A DNA stretch of 64,000 bases from Mycolicibacterium sp. CH28 (lineage in GTDB: Bacteria; Actinomycetota; Actinomycetes; Mycobacteriales; Mycobacteriaceae), in NCBI RefSeq assembly GCF_004745805.1, contig NZ_SRLQ01000004.1, forward strand, positions 372,001 through 436,000, read 5' to 3'. Numbering within the stretch: position 1 is the first letter of the stretch; each line of letters starts with the position of its first letter. Position numbers and translations under genes: made by a program. Shown in pieces: positions 1 to 8,099 of this stretch. The notes beneath the pieces are model-generated. The model saw nothing but the letters and a program-made list of their open reading frames with translations, was not told the DNA's origin and ran no database searches.

Positions 1-1120
1 GTCCCAGTCCATGGGCCAACTGCGCGGCCTGCGCGGCGTCGGCCACCAGATGTAGCGGAATACCTTCTGCTCGAAGACGTTCGGCATGTTCTCCCAGCCG
101 GCTGTTGCGCTCCTCGTCGTCGTCGCCAACCTGCCGGATGAGGATCAGGGCGGCACGACCGGGAAACTCGCGGGCCATTTCCGCGTAGACCACCGGATCG
201 CGCTGGCCGCTGTCTCCGATCAACACGAAGCGCATCCGCGGGTAGGCCTCCAACAGGCGCCGGATAGCCGCCCTTTTGTGCTCAGGCCCGCTGCGGCGCA
301 GATAACGCTCGGTGGGACCCCAATCGGTGAGGAACATCGGGCCCGGCGGGAAGCCGCGCACCTCGACGAAACGCTCCAGCATGGGATAGAACGACCAGCT
401 TCCCGTGGACACGTAAAAGAACACCGGCTCCGGCCGGCGGTTACCGCCGCGGGTGGTCACCCCGCGAGCCAGGCCCTGGTAGAACGCGGCCATCCCGGGG
501 ATGGGGCTGCGCTCGTCGGCCTCGCGCAGCAGTGTCCTGGCCACCATGGTCAGCCCCTCGGTCAGCCCGGTGAGCAGGATGGTGTCGTCGATATCGGAGA
601 TGACCAGGAACGGCGCCGCCAGCGATGGTTTGACCACCCAGCCGTCGCCGGTGACCGGCTCGTCACCCTCGACGGGGGTGGCCACCGCGTCGGCTCGGTG
701 CCAGCCGACCCGCAGTTTCGGTACGGCCAGCGCGAAGGTGGCGAATCCGTGGCTGTCGGTGACCTCACTGGCGCGGTGCCTACCGATGCGCAACTCGACT
801 TCGCTGCCGACGATCGGCAACGCGGCATGACGGCGGACGTTGCTCTGCGCGACATCCCAGTAGGGGATGCGGCTGTCGCCGGGCAGTTCCGGGGCTTCCA
901 TCACCCGCACCCGTACCTTGGCTACGTCGTCGGCTACGAAGCCCCGGTAGATGACCACAAGCGCGCCCCGGAATGCCCCCGATTGCAGCTTGCGGTCACG
1001 GCGGCGTTCGGTGAGCTTGCCCTCCAGCCCGGCGACAGCAGCGGCCGTTTCCGGGCTGCGCAGCTTCGCGTTGAGTTCCGACGCGATCCGCCGGGGCAGT
1101 CGTGGCATGGCAGAAAGCAT
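1..1120 (-). CDS. App1-type phosphatidate phosphatase domain protein (partial)
   Basis: Translating the complement from the ATG at 1120 gives an uninterrupted frame that runs off the left edge, so about 373 residues are visible and the C-terminus is missing. It contains the haloacid-dehalogenase nucleophile motif DIDDT at residues 176-180 (DxDxT), followed by a segment with YVSTGSW and later LIGDSGQRDP, typical of the App1/DUF2183 catalytic domain described for yeast phosphatidate phosphatase. An N-terminal beta-rich region of about 150 residues precedes it. No signal peptide is evident. A second ATG lies in frame at 1108, so the exact start is uncertain. Membrane-lipid or phosphate-ester turnover is the family role; the substrate here is unknown. 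Confidence 0.85.
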   Translation of the reverse strand, partial: MLSAMPRLPRRIASELNAKLRSPETAAAVAGLEGKLTERRRDRKLQSGAFRGALVVIYRGFVADDVAKVRVRVMEAPELPGDSRIPYWDVAQSNVRRHAALPIVGSEVELRIGRHRASEVTDSHGFATFALAVPKLRVGWHRADAVATPVEGDEPVTGDGWVVKPSLAAPFLVISDIDDTILLTGLTEGLTMVARTLLREADERSPIPGMAAFYQGLARGVTTRGGNRRPEPVFFYVSTGSWSFYPMLERFVEVRGFPPGPMFLTDWGPTERYLRRSGPEHKRAAIRRLLEAYPRMRFVLIGDSGQRDPVVYAEMAREFPGRAALILIRQVGDDDEERNSRLGEHAERLRAEGIPLHLVADAAQAAQLAHGLG

Positions 1121-1148
1121 CGCAGCAACGCCGGGCCCGCCGGGTGAC

Positions 1149-1166
1149 ATCCTCCGATTGGGGGAC
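1149..1166. promoter_or_regulatory. Imperfect copy of an 18-bp palindromic element
   Basis: The sequence ATCCTCCGATTGGGGGAC is an imperfect palindrome. It shares the 13-mer GACATCCTCCGAT with a perfect palindrome at 12101-12118. It lies 29-46 bases upstream of the App1-like gene. It could be a regulator site; no regulator is identified. Confidence 0.3.
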
Positions 1167-1272
1167 AACGATTCCATCTCCGTCATCCCCCAGCCGACCG
1201 ATACCGCGTGGACTCGTGAACGAGCAAAGTCGGACAGGACAACGATCGACTCACGAACGCGGGAGCGCAATC

Positions 1273-1458
1273 ATGGCGGCAAAGGGTTGGTTCACTCGAT
1301 TCCTGGAGTGCGCAGGCAGCCTCAGCGGAGCGTCGCCGCTGGCTCCGATCGACGCCGCCTACGGCACGGCATGGTGGGGTCCGGCCACCGCCGCTAGCGG
1401 AGGATTCGCCGGGAGCCCTGGGCGCCTGCCGCTGGTGGCCGCCGGTTCACGCCAGTAG
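1273..1458 (+). CDS. Possible small protein, 61 aa
   Basis: An ATG at 1273 is preceded by GGGAG with 7 bases of spacing and opens a 61-codon frame ending in TAG at 1456-1458. It is the only plausible coding content of the 326-base gap between the App1-like gene and mpt64. The product is rich in Ala, Gly and Trp and starts MAAKGWFTRFLECAG, with no recognised domain and no clear signal peptide. It converges with the mpt64 homologue and overlaps its 3' end by 12 bases. Third-position GC is only moderately high. I do not recognise the protein, and the call rests mainly on the ribosome binding site. Confidence 0.35.
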   Translation: MAAKGWFTRFLECAGSLSGASPLAPIDAAYGTAWWGPATAASGGFAGSPGRLPLVAAGSRQ

Positions 1459-2136
1459 CGGGTCGATCGCTGCGCGGGGGACCAGCACCTGGGTGGCGCC
1501 GGCCGCCTCGGGCAGCAACTCGCCTTGGCTGAAGAAGAAGATCACGCCGTCGTTGGTGATGGCGAAGTCCTGGTAATTCGCCGGGTCCATGCCGGCGGTC
1601 GGATCGATCGTCACGCTCTGCCCGGTCTGCTTCTGTAGCTCCGAGAGCACGATGGGGAACACCACCTTGAGCGGGTCGGTGCCCGGCTGCCACAAGGTTT
1701 CGTAGGTGATTGGCTTGCGGTAAGCCTGATCCCAGTTGAACGCCTTGTACAGGGTCTCCGGGTGCGCGCCGCCGACGTTCTCATAGGTCTGCAGGACGAC
1801 CGACTGGCTGTCTCGCGGCGGTATCGCCGAGCTGTAGCTGGTCGCGGTGGTGTCCAGCTCGTAGGGCATGTCCCGCGGCGCCGAACCGTTGGCCACATTC
1901 AGGAACCCGTCACGGATCTGGCTGACGTAATCGGCAACCGATTTCAGGTCGGGGTAGTTGCTGGGAAAGCTGATGCTGACCCGGTAGGCCGGGTCGGACA
2001 GCTGGATCTGGCAGGCCTGGCCGGTGTCGACACCCTTGAGGTCGGCGCAGTAGTTCGTCGGAGCCGCCGCCGCGATCCCGGGACAACTCGCGACGGCCAC
2101 CGCGGTGACCAGCGTCGCCATCGTCAGCATCCGCAT
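1447..2136 (-). CDS. mpt64: MPT64/MPB64-like secreted protein
   Basis: The 229-residue product closely resembles the M. tuberculosis secreted antigen MPT64 (228 aa). Recognisable shared stretches include YCADLKGVDTGQACQIQ, TYKAFNWDQAYRKPIT-like text, NDGVIFFFSQGELLPEAAG and VLVPRAAID near the C-terminus. A Sec signal peptide occupies about residues 1-25 and ends after AAAA-P. The start at 2136 is preferred over the upstream ATG at 2178 because GAAGGAGCT lies 7 bases before it and the signal peptide then begins at once. The family carries a DUF3298/RsiV-type fold; its biochemical role is unclear, although MPT64 is exported and immunogenic. It is transcribed leftward, just upstream of nothing coupled, and is probably monocistronic. 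Confidence 0.93.
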   Translation of the reverse strand: MRMLTMATLVTAVAVASCPGIAAAAPTNYCADLKGVDTGQACQIQLSDPAYRVSISFPSNYPDLKSVADYVSQIRDGFLNVANGSAPRDMPYELDTTATSYSSAIPPRDSQSVVLQTYENVGGAHPETLYKAFNWDQAYRKPITYETLWQPGTDPLKVVFPIVLSELQKQTGQSVTIDPTAGMDPANYQDFAITNDGVIFFFSQGELLPEAAGATQVLVPRAAIDPLLA

Positions 2137-2224
2137 AACCGCAGCTCCTTCGTTCACCGGGACGGCCCAGACGCGCATCCGCCGATGACAAACTGTAGGA
2201 CACCCCGTTGACCGGGCTGACCCG

Positions 2225-3022
2225 TCAGCGCACGGCGGCCCGACCGCGAATGCGACCCAGGACGATCAGCACCAGCAACGTGACCAGCAGCAGCACAGTG
2301 GTGGCGGCCGCCGCCTGAAACGCCTGCCCGCGGTCGGTCAGCCCGAAGATCGTGACCGGCAGTGTTTTCCACGTGGCCGGGTACACCATCACGGTGGCGC
2401 CGAGCTCACCCATCGACAGTGCGACCGCCAAACCGGCGGCGGCGCCCAGGGCGGGCAGCAGCAGCGGCAGCGTCACGCGGAACAGTACCCGGGCCGGGCC
2501 GGCACCCAGCGATTCGGCGGCCTGTCCGAACGCCGGGTTGACCCGGTCCAGCGCGGCCGACACCGCGCTGAACGCGAAGGCCAGTACCAGCACGAAATGG
2601 GCCAGAATCACAATCCAGCGGGTACCGCCCAGCAGAAACGGGCGGGTGTTGAACGCGATCAGCAGACCCAGCCCGATGGCCACCGACGGGACCGCTATCG
2701 GAAGATGGAAGACCGCGTCGGTCACCCGGCGCAACCACCGGGGCGCCTCCCGCGATGCGATCGCGGCCCAGGTTCCGAGCAGCAACGCCAGACCGCCGGC
2801 GATGACCGCGGTCTGCAGGCTCACCGACAGGCTGGCGAGATCGTCCCCGGACAGCGCCGCACCCAACCGCGCCATGCCCAACGCGGAGGGCAGGGGTCCA
2901 TTCCACGATCCGGCCAAACCGGCCAGCACGACGGTGCCCAGCGGCGCGACGAAAACAACGGCTACCACCAGCGCGAACCCGGCGAGCGCGATCGCTCGAC
3001 TTCGTCTGCTCCACAACAGCAT
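2225..3022 (-). CDS. phnV: Phosphonate ABC transporter permease (PhnV-like)
   Basis: This 265-residue membrane protein has about six hydrophobic segments and the EAA loop of binding-protein-dependent permeases (QAAESLGAGPARVLFRVTLP, near residues 165-185). It is the last gene of the leftward operon. It starts 3 bases after the stop of the preceding permease (stop 3026, start 3022). In the 2-aminoethylphosphonate importer PhnSTUV the membrane channel is built from two such subunits, PhnU and PhnV. The assignment as the PhnV partner comes from position next to a PhnS-like lipoprotein, an ATPase and phosphonate enzymes. From sequence alone it could also be an iron- or polyamine-type permease. 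Confidence 0.82.
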   Translation of the reverse strand: MLLWSRRSRAIALAGFALVVAVVFVAPLGTVVLAGLAGSWNGPLPSALGMARLGAALSGDDLASLSVSLQTAVIAGGLALLLGTWAAIASREAPRWLRRVTDAVFHLPIAVPSVAIGLGLLIAFNTRPFLLGGTRWIVILAHFVLVLAFAFSAVSAALDRVNPAFGQAAESLGAGPARVLFRVTLPLLLPALGAAAGLAVALSMGELGATVMVYPATWKTLPVTIFGLTDRGQAFQAAAATTVLLLVTLLVLIVLGRIRGRAAVR

Positions 3023-3025
3023 TGG

Positions 3026-3925
3026 CTAGTCCTTCCGGGTTCCGCGCGCAGCGACGCGGGCGAAGACCGCCCGGTAGACGATGTACAGCGCCAGCGAAAG
3101 GGCGATCTGCACCGTGGCGATCACCGCCGCCCCAGGTAGGTCGAACGTCACGATGCCGCGGGTGTAGATCAGCACCGGCAGGGTGATCACCCCTTTGGCA
3201 CCGGTGAACAGCACGATGCCGAACTCGTTGAGCGTCAACAGTAGAACCAGGCTGCCGCCGGCCATCAGGGCGGGCCAAGCCTCCGGCATGATCACGCTGC
3301 GCAGCACCCGCACCGGCGAGGCGCCCAGGCTTGCCGCGACATCGAGTTGCTGACGGGGCAGCAGCGCGAACGCCGCCAGCAGTGGGCGGACCACGAACGG
3401 GGTGAAGAACGTGATCTCGGCGGCGATGATCCCGGCCGGGGTGTAGAGGAAATCCAATGCGGGCGAACGCTGTCCGGTGATGCCGGAGATCAGGGCGTTC
3501 ACCGCTCCGGCGCTACCGTAGAGGAACGTGAACGCCAGCGTGATCAGGAACGACGGCAATGCCAGGATGGTGTCAATGAGCCGGCCGACGAATGAGGATC
3601 CGGGAAAAGGCACGAATGCCAACACGATTGCCAGGAAGGTACCCAGGACGAGGCAGCCGGCCGTCGAACTGACGGCGATGGCCACTGTCCGCCACAACGC
3701 GGACCGGAAGGACTGCGAGCCCAGCACCGAAGTCCAGGTGCCCAGACCGAAACTGCCGTCCCGCAGCCGGGCCGACTCCAGGCAGACTCGCACCAGCGGA
3801 TAGACCGCCGCAACGAGCACGACGAGCACCGGCGGCAATGTCCACAGCGCCGGTCGCAGGCGCGTGGCACTCGGGCGCGTCGGGGTGTCAGCGGCCGGCT
3901 CCAGGCGGTCGAGCAAGATCGTCAT
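3026..3925 (-). CDS. phnU: Phosphonate ABC transporter permease (PhnU-like)
   Basis: The 299-residue protein has an N-terminal cytoplasmic stretch of about 25 residues, then about six membrane segments and an EAA loop (LDVAASLGASPVRVLRSVIMP). The start ATG at 3925 overlaps the TGA of the ATPase gene in an ATGA arrangement, which argues for translational coupling. The long in-frame extension upstream of this ATG lies inside the ATPase gene and is not coding. It pairs with the following permease to form the channel of a phosphonate importer. Specificity is inferred from the operon. Confidence 0.82.
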   Translation of the reverse strand: MTILLDRLEPAADTPTRPSATRLRPALWTLPPVLVVLVAAVYPLVRVCLESARLRDGSFGLGTWTSVLGSQSFRSALWRTVAIAVSSTAGCLVLGTFLAIVLAFVPFPGSSFVGRLIDTILALPSFLITLAFTFLYGSAGAVNALISGITGQRSPALDFLYTPAGIIAAEITFFTPFVVRPLLAAFALLPRQQLDVAASLGASPVRVLRSVIMPEAWPALMAGGSLVLLLTLNEFGIVLFTGAKGVITLPVLIYTRGIVTFDLPGAAVIATVQIALSLALYIVYRAVFARVAARGTRKD

Positions 3926-5091
3926 CGGCCGACCTGAACCAGCACACCGGCCGGCTGTGGAAAGCGAAGTCCCACTTCGGTACCCACCGGATAGCCGACG
4001 TGACCGGGTGCGTCGACCTCGATGAGCCGGTCGGGCAGCCCGTTGACCGACAGCACCACCCGCGTCGTCGCCCCCCGCCACACCGCGGCGTTGACGTTGG
4101 CCCGCAGTGCTTCGGGGTGGCCGAGGCCGACGATCTGCAGTGCGTGTGGCCGGATGCACAGCAGCGCCTGCGATCCGGGAGCCCAGTCGATCTTGCCGAC
4201 CGCGGGTTGCGGCGCCTCCGCGCTGACGGTTTTGTGTGCGATGCTCACCAGGGCCGAGGTTCCGATGACCCGTCCGATGGTGCACGGAATCAGGTTGGCG
4301 CCGCCGAGGAAGGCGGCCGTGAAGCTGGTCGGCGGTCGCTTCCAGAGGTTTTCGGCGGTGTCGACGTCCATCAGCCGGGCATCGTTCATCACCACGATGC
4401 GGTCGGCCAGGGCGAGCGCCTCGGCCTGGTCGTGGGTGACGTAGAGCATCGCGGTCTCGGGCAGCGCCTCCTTGAGTTGTTGCAACTCCGCGAGCATGGA
4501 TTGCCGGAGCTGGGCATCCAGCGCCGCCAGCGGCTCGTCGAGCAGCAACACCTTCGGCCGGATGGCCAGCGCCCGGGCGATCGCCACCCGCTGCTGCTGG
4601 CCGCCGGAAAGCTCACGCGGCAACCGCTTTCCGTACGCCGACATACCCACCATGTCAAGCGCCTCGGCGACGCGCGGCCCGATCTGGCTGCGTGGAACTC
4701 GGTGCGATTTCAACCCGAACGCCACGTTCTCGGCGACGCGCATGTGCGGGAACAGCGCGTAGGACTGCAATACGACACCGATGCCGCGTTTAGCCGGCGG
4801 CAGATCCGTCACGTTGCGCCCGTCGAGCCGAACGATGCCGGACGTCGGCCGAACGAACCCGGCCAGAGCGTTGAGCGCGGTCGACTTGCCCGAGCCGCTG
4901 GGGCCCAGCAGTGCGACGGTCTCGCCCGCCGCGACCTTGAGATTGAAGTCGATCAACGCGTGGGTCGCCTTCTTTGCGCGCCCGTAGGCCACCCCGACAC
5001 GATCGAAGGTGATCGCCGGGGCGGCCTCGGATGTCGGCGTCTGCTGCGCGACGGCGGCCAGGGGAAAGGAACTGACGCCGATTTCGGTCAC
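3922..5091 (-). CDS. phnT: Phosphonate ABC transporter ATPase (PhnT-like)
   Basis: The 389-residue ATPase has Walker A GPSGSGKST at residues 63-71, the signature LSGGQQQR at 161-168 and Walker B LLLDEP at 182-187. A C-terminal extension of about 100 residues fits the TOBE regulatory domain of MalK/PotA-type subunits. The GTG start at 5091 lies one base after the stop of the binding-protein gene; the upstream extension of the frame overlaps that gene and is rejected. The N-terminal 25 residues before the ATPase core are poorly conserved in character. It energises uptake through the two permeases that follow. Confidence 0.86.
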   Translation of the reverse strand: MTEIGVSSFPLAAVAQQTPTSEAAPAITFDRVGVAYGRAKKATHALIDFNLKVAAGETVALLGPSGSGKSTALNALAGFVRPTSGIVRLDGRNVTDLPPAKRGIGVVLQSYALFPHMRVAENVAFGLKSHRVPRSQIGPRVAEALDMVGMSAYGKRLPRELSGGQQQRVAIARALAIRPKVLLLDEPLAALDAQLRQSMLAELQQLKEALPETAMLYVTHDQAEALALADRIVVMNDARLMDVDTAENLWKRPPTSFTAAFLGGANLIPCTIGRVIGTSALVSIAHKTVSAEAPQPAVGKIDWAPGSQALLCIRPHALQIVGLGHPEALRANVNAAVWRGATTRVVLSVNGLPDRLIEVDAPGHVGYPVGTEVGLRFPQPAGVLVQVGR

Positions 5092-5092
5092 G

Positions 5093-6139
5093 TCAGCTCC
5101 CAGTGGCCTTCTGATAGGCGGCGACATCGGCATCAAGGTCGACGAGCACCGCGTTCCAGTCCGGTGTCCACACCTGCACGCCGTCGAGCAGACCGGTCGG
5201 GGTGTTCGGATCCGGTGCGCCACCGGATGCCTTGGCGATCGAGTCCTTCACCGGAATGCCCAATGCCTCGGTGGCGACGGTCTTCTGGACGTCGTCGGAG
5301 ATCAGGAAGGCCAGCAGCTTCTTGGCCTCGACGGTGTGCGGCGCGCCCTTGGTGACGCCGGCGACGTAGGGCAGTGCGACCGTGGTGCGGCTGTGGTCGG
5401 CCATGGCGGGGAAGAAGATGGTGAACTTCGACCCGTCGTCCTTGATCGAACCCAGGTTCATCTGGACGTCGCCGTTGGCGACCAGCAGTTCACCGTTGCT
5501 GACCTTGGGTTGCAGCTTTCCGGTGGACGATGACGGGCCGACATTGTTGGCCTGCAACTTGCCCAGGTAGTCCAGTGCGCCGGGTTTCCCCATCAGGTGT
5601 TGCAGCAGCACCAGCACCGCCGTGCCGTCGCCGGCCTGACCCGGCGTCGAATACTGCAGCTTGCCCTTGAACTGCGGCTTGAGTAGGTCTTCCCAGCTGG
5701 CCGGCTGCGGGTTGGCGCCCGGGTTGGCGATGAAGCTCAGGGTGTTGTTGACGATCGCCACGTAGCGACCGTCAGGACCAACCAGGTCAGTCGAGATGCC
5801 GGTGGTGTCGGCGCCTCCGGACTGCAGCAGCCCGGACTTGTCGGCCTTCTGGATGAACGGCGGCAGGGTGACCAGCAGGTCGGCTTGCGGGTTCGACTGC
5901 TCCTTTTCCACCCGCGACACCACCTCACCCGAGCCGGCTTCGACAACGTTGACATTGATGCCGGTGTCCTTGGTGAACTTCGCGAACTCCGCCTTGTACC
6001 AGCTGCCCAGGCCATCGGCGCTGTAGACGGTCAGCGTCGCGCCGCCGCCGGATCCGGACGACCCGGTGCCGCCGCAGGCCGTCGCCAGGGTCGCAACAGC
6101 GGCGATCGCCGCCGCCAGCAGAGATTGACGAATATTCAT
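5093..6139 (-). CDS. phnS: Phosphonate ABC transporter substrate-binding lipoprotein (PhnS-like)
   Basis: The 348-residue product begins with a lipoprotein signal peptide and lipobox LATAC (lipidated Cys at residue 22). A Gly/Ser linker follows, then a type 2 periplasmic binding fold like those for iron and 2-aminoethylphosphonate. It captures substrate outside the membrane for the downstream ATPase and permeases. GAGAGG precedes the ATG at 6139. It is encoded 26 bases after the phosphonatase-like gene in one operon. The neighbouring phosphonate enzymes make an aminoethylphosphonate-type ligand more likely than iron. Ligand identity cannot be read from sequence alone. Confidence 0.84.
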   Translation of the reverse strand: MNIRQSLLAAAIAAVATLATACGGTGSSGSGGGATLTVYSADGLGSWYKAEFAKFTKDTGINVNVVEAGSGEVVSRVEKEQSNPQADLLVTLPPFIQKADKSGLLQSGGADTTGISTDLVGPDGRYVAIVNNTLSFIANPGANPQPASWEDLLKPQFKGKLQYSTPGQAGDGTAVLVLLQHLMGKPGALDYLGKLQANNVGPSSSTGKLQPKVSNGELLVANGDVQMNLGSIKDDGSKFTIFFPAMADHSRTTVALPYVAGVTKGAPHTVEAKKLLAFLISDDVQKTVATEALGIPVKDSIAKASGGAPDPNTPTGLLDGVQVWTPDWNAVLVDLDADVAAYQKATGS

Positions 6140-6165
6140 CGGTGCCTCTCGTTTACGTGTCGTTT

Positions 6166-6852
6166 TCAGCGGAACTGCAGAACAAGGTCGGCGAACTCGG
6201 TGACCGTGGGCACTATGTGGGTGGCGCCGGCGTCGCGCAGTTGGTGCTCGTCGTGCGCGCCGGTGAGCGTGCCGGCCGCGATCGCGCAGCCGGCCCGTAC
6301 GGCGCTGTCGATGTCGCTGCTGGTGTCACCGAGTGCAGCGACGTTGCCGACGCCGTCGGCCCGAAGGCGCATCAATGCGGTCAGGATCAGATCGGGGTAG
6401 GGCCGCCCGCGCACGCCGTCGCCGGGTGCCAGCACGAGATCGGCCAGCGACTGCCAGCCAAGAGCGGCCAGCAGCTTGCCCTGGGTGACTGAGCTGAACC
6501 CGGTGGTCAACGCGACCCTGACTCCGGCGCTGCGCAGGTTGGTGATGGCCTCGGCCGCACCGGGAATGGGGTGGGCATTGCCGCCGTCGATGAGATCGGC
6601 ATAGGCGCTCTCGAACGCGTGGTTGGCCTGCTGGGCCAGGTCCTCGCCGCCGAACAGGGCGCGGAACACGGTGATTTTGGACTGCCCCATGGTGTCGAGC
6701 ACGTACTGGCGGGCGTGGTCGCGCTCGGCGCCGGTACGCGGCAGGCCCGCGGCGGTGGCGGCGGTCTCGAAGGCTTCGACCACCAGCCCGTCGTCGGCGA
6801 CGGTGGTGCCGGCCATGTCAAGGACGGCCACTTGAATGATGTTGTGCGCCAT
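6166..6852 (-). CDS. Phosphonatase-like HAD hydrolase
   Basis: This 228-residue HAD-family enzyme begins with LDMAGTT (nucleophile Asp12). Its cap region carries GQSKI (Lys59), and GDTSSDID supplies the acidic loop near residue 175. It fits the phosphonatase-like family (TIGR03351) rather than classical PhnX, which has DWAGTT. PhnX-type enzymes cleave the C-P bond of phosphonoacetaldehyde to acetaldehyde and phosphate, using a Schiff-base lysine. GGAGG sits ahead of the ATG at 6852. It lies between the FAD oxidoreductase and the importer genes, so it probably acts on the aldehyde made by that oxidoreductase. Confidence 0.88.
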   Translation of the reverse strand: MAHNIIQVAVLDMAGTTVADDGLVVEAFETAATAAGLPRTGAERDHARQYVLDTMGQSKITVFRALFGGEDLAQQANHAFESAYADLIDGGNAHPIPGAAEAITNLRSAGVRVALTTGFSSVTQGKLLAALGWQSLADLVLAPGDGVRGRPYPDLILTALMRLRADGVGNVAALGDTSSDIDSAVRAGCAIAAGTLTGAHDEHQLRDAGATHIVPTVTEFADLVLQFR

Positions 6853-6873
6853 GCAGTGCCTCCGGTATTGGGG

Positions 6874-7989
6874 TCAGAGTCCGATGAGTTCTGCGGTCTG
6901 TTCTGCGATCGCGGGAGCCAGTGTCATGCCGCGCCCACCCGGGCCGGTGATCACCCAGACACCGTCGCCGGCTTGTCGGCGGCACACCAGGTCGCCCGGG
7001 TCGGCGCACTGGCTGTAGACGCCGGCCCAGCGCTGCCGGATCGCAGGCAGCGGGCGGCCGAGGAACTCTTCGACGAGTCCGGTCAAGTAGGTGTAGGGGG
7101 CTTCGTGGACGTCGAACCCGAACGGTTCGGTGTATTCATGGGTGTCGCCGATGGTCAGCCCGCCGTGTAGCCGCTGCACGCACAGCAGCTGCATGTGGTT
7201 GGTCTCGGCGACCGGGTCTTGGGGTTCGTTGCCGCGCAAGTCATTCAACGCCGGACCGGCATAACCGGGGTAATACCGGAAGCTGTCCCCGTCGGCGATG
7301 GCGGTGGTGAGCGCTTCGCCGAGTGGCTCGGTTTGCATCATCTGCAGCCGCACCCGACGGACCGGGAGGTCGCCGGCGACCTCCCGGGTCAGCCCGCCGT
7401 GCGCGGCGCCCGGGCACAGCAGCACCAGATCACCGTGGTAGGTGCGGTCTCTGTCGTCGCGGACGACACCGCCGTCGACGGACCTGGCCTCGGTACCGGG
7501 CACGAAGGTGTAGCGGCCGGTGGCGGCGAGATGTGCGCGGACGGCGGGCAGTGCCTGTCGTGACTCCACAGCGGCGTCACGTGAACAATGCAGTGCGGCA
7601 AGGAACTTTCCCCGCAATGGGGGATTGAGGGCACGCACCCTATCGGGCTCCAGCACGCTGAACCCGCGGCGGGCGGCATCGGGTCGGTCGGCTACCTCCT
7701 CGGCCACGGCGACCTCGCGGGGTGAGCGCAGCAGGGTCAGCGATCCGGCCGGGCGGAAGCCCACCCCAGGAACCCGCGCCGCGATGGCTTCCCATAGTTC
7801 GCGGGCGCGAAGTGCGGCTTCGAGCTCGAAGTCGGACCGCCCGGACACCCAGACCAGGCCGAAGTTGCGGACGGTGGCGCCCCTTGCCTCCACTTCACGT
7901 TCCAGCTGTACGACGGTGTGGCCGCGATGCACGGCCTCCCAGGCATGGGTGGTCCCCAGTACTCCGCCGCCCACGATGGTCACCCGCAT
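6874..7989 (-). CDS. FAD-dependent phosphonate-cluster oxidoreductase (TIGR03364 type)
   Basis: The enzyme has 371 residues from the ATG at 7989, with a dinucleotide-binding GGGVLG at residues 7-12 and a DAO/glycine-oxidase fold. It matches the flavoprotein family that is repeatedly found beside phosphonatase-like hydrolases. I recall reports that such enzymes (called PbfC/PbfD) oxidise aminoethylphosphonate or its N-methyl form to phosphonoacetaldehyde. That reaction fits the next gene. A GTG six bases upstream (7995), preceded by GGAG, is an alternative start. It is first in the leftward operon, and the operator-like palindrome at 8065-8080 lies in its promoter region. Confidence 0.87.
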   Translation of the reverse strand: MRVTIVGGGVLGTTHAWEAVHRGHTVVQLEREVEARGATVRNFGLVWVSGRSDFELEAALRARELWEAIAARVPGVGFRPAGSLTLLRSPREVAVAEEVADRPDAARRGFSVLEPDRVRALNPPLRGKFLAALHCSRDAAVESRQALPAVRAHLAATGRYTFVPGTEARSVDGGVVRDDRDRTYHGDLVLLCPGAAHGGLTREVAGDLPVRRVRLQMMQTEPLGEALTTAIADGDSFRYYPGYAGPALNDLRGNEPQDPVAETNHMQLLCVQRLHGGLTIGDTHEYTEPFGFDVHEAPYTYLTGLVEEFLGRPLPAIRQRWAGVYSQCADPGDLVCRRQAGDGVWVITGPGGRGMTLAPAIAEQTAELIGL

Positions 7990-8064
7990 GAGCACTGAGG
8001 CTCCACACCCCGAACGTCGGTGCGCCGACAACCCGGTTTTGCCTGCCTGAACAGAAGATTAACG

Positions 8065-8080
8065 ATTGGTATAGACCAAT
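8065..8080. promoter_or_regulatory. Operator-like palindrome ATTGGTATAGACCAAT
   Basis: Two perfect 6-base arms, ATTGGT and ACCAAT, flank ATAG in the 110-base gap between the divergent FAD oxidoreductase and HD oxygenase genes. The core resembles TGGTCTAGACCA sites bound by GntR/HutC (UTRA) regulators such as DasR and NagR. The GntR/UTRA gene two positions to the right is the obvious candidate to bind here and control both directions. Confidence 0.65.
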
Positions 8081-8099
8081 TTGGGGGTAGTCTGCGGGC

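Noticed and set aside
1158..1178. Possible DosR/DevR box near GGGGGACAACGATTCC
   Set aside because: Only one half resembles the GGGAC-type consensus; several core positions mismatch, and no dormancy gene lies nearby.
3838..5355. 505-codon forward frame
   Set aside because: It is antisense to the phosphonate ATPase and permease genes and has Arg/Gly/Asp-rich shadow composition.
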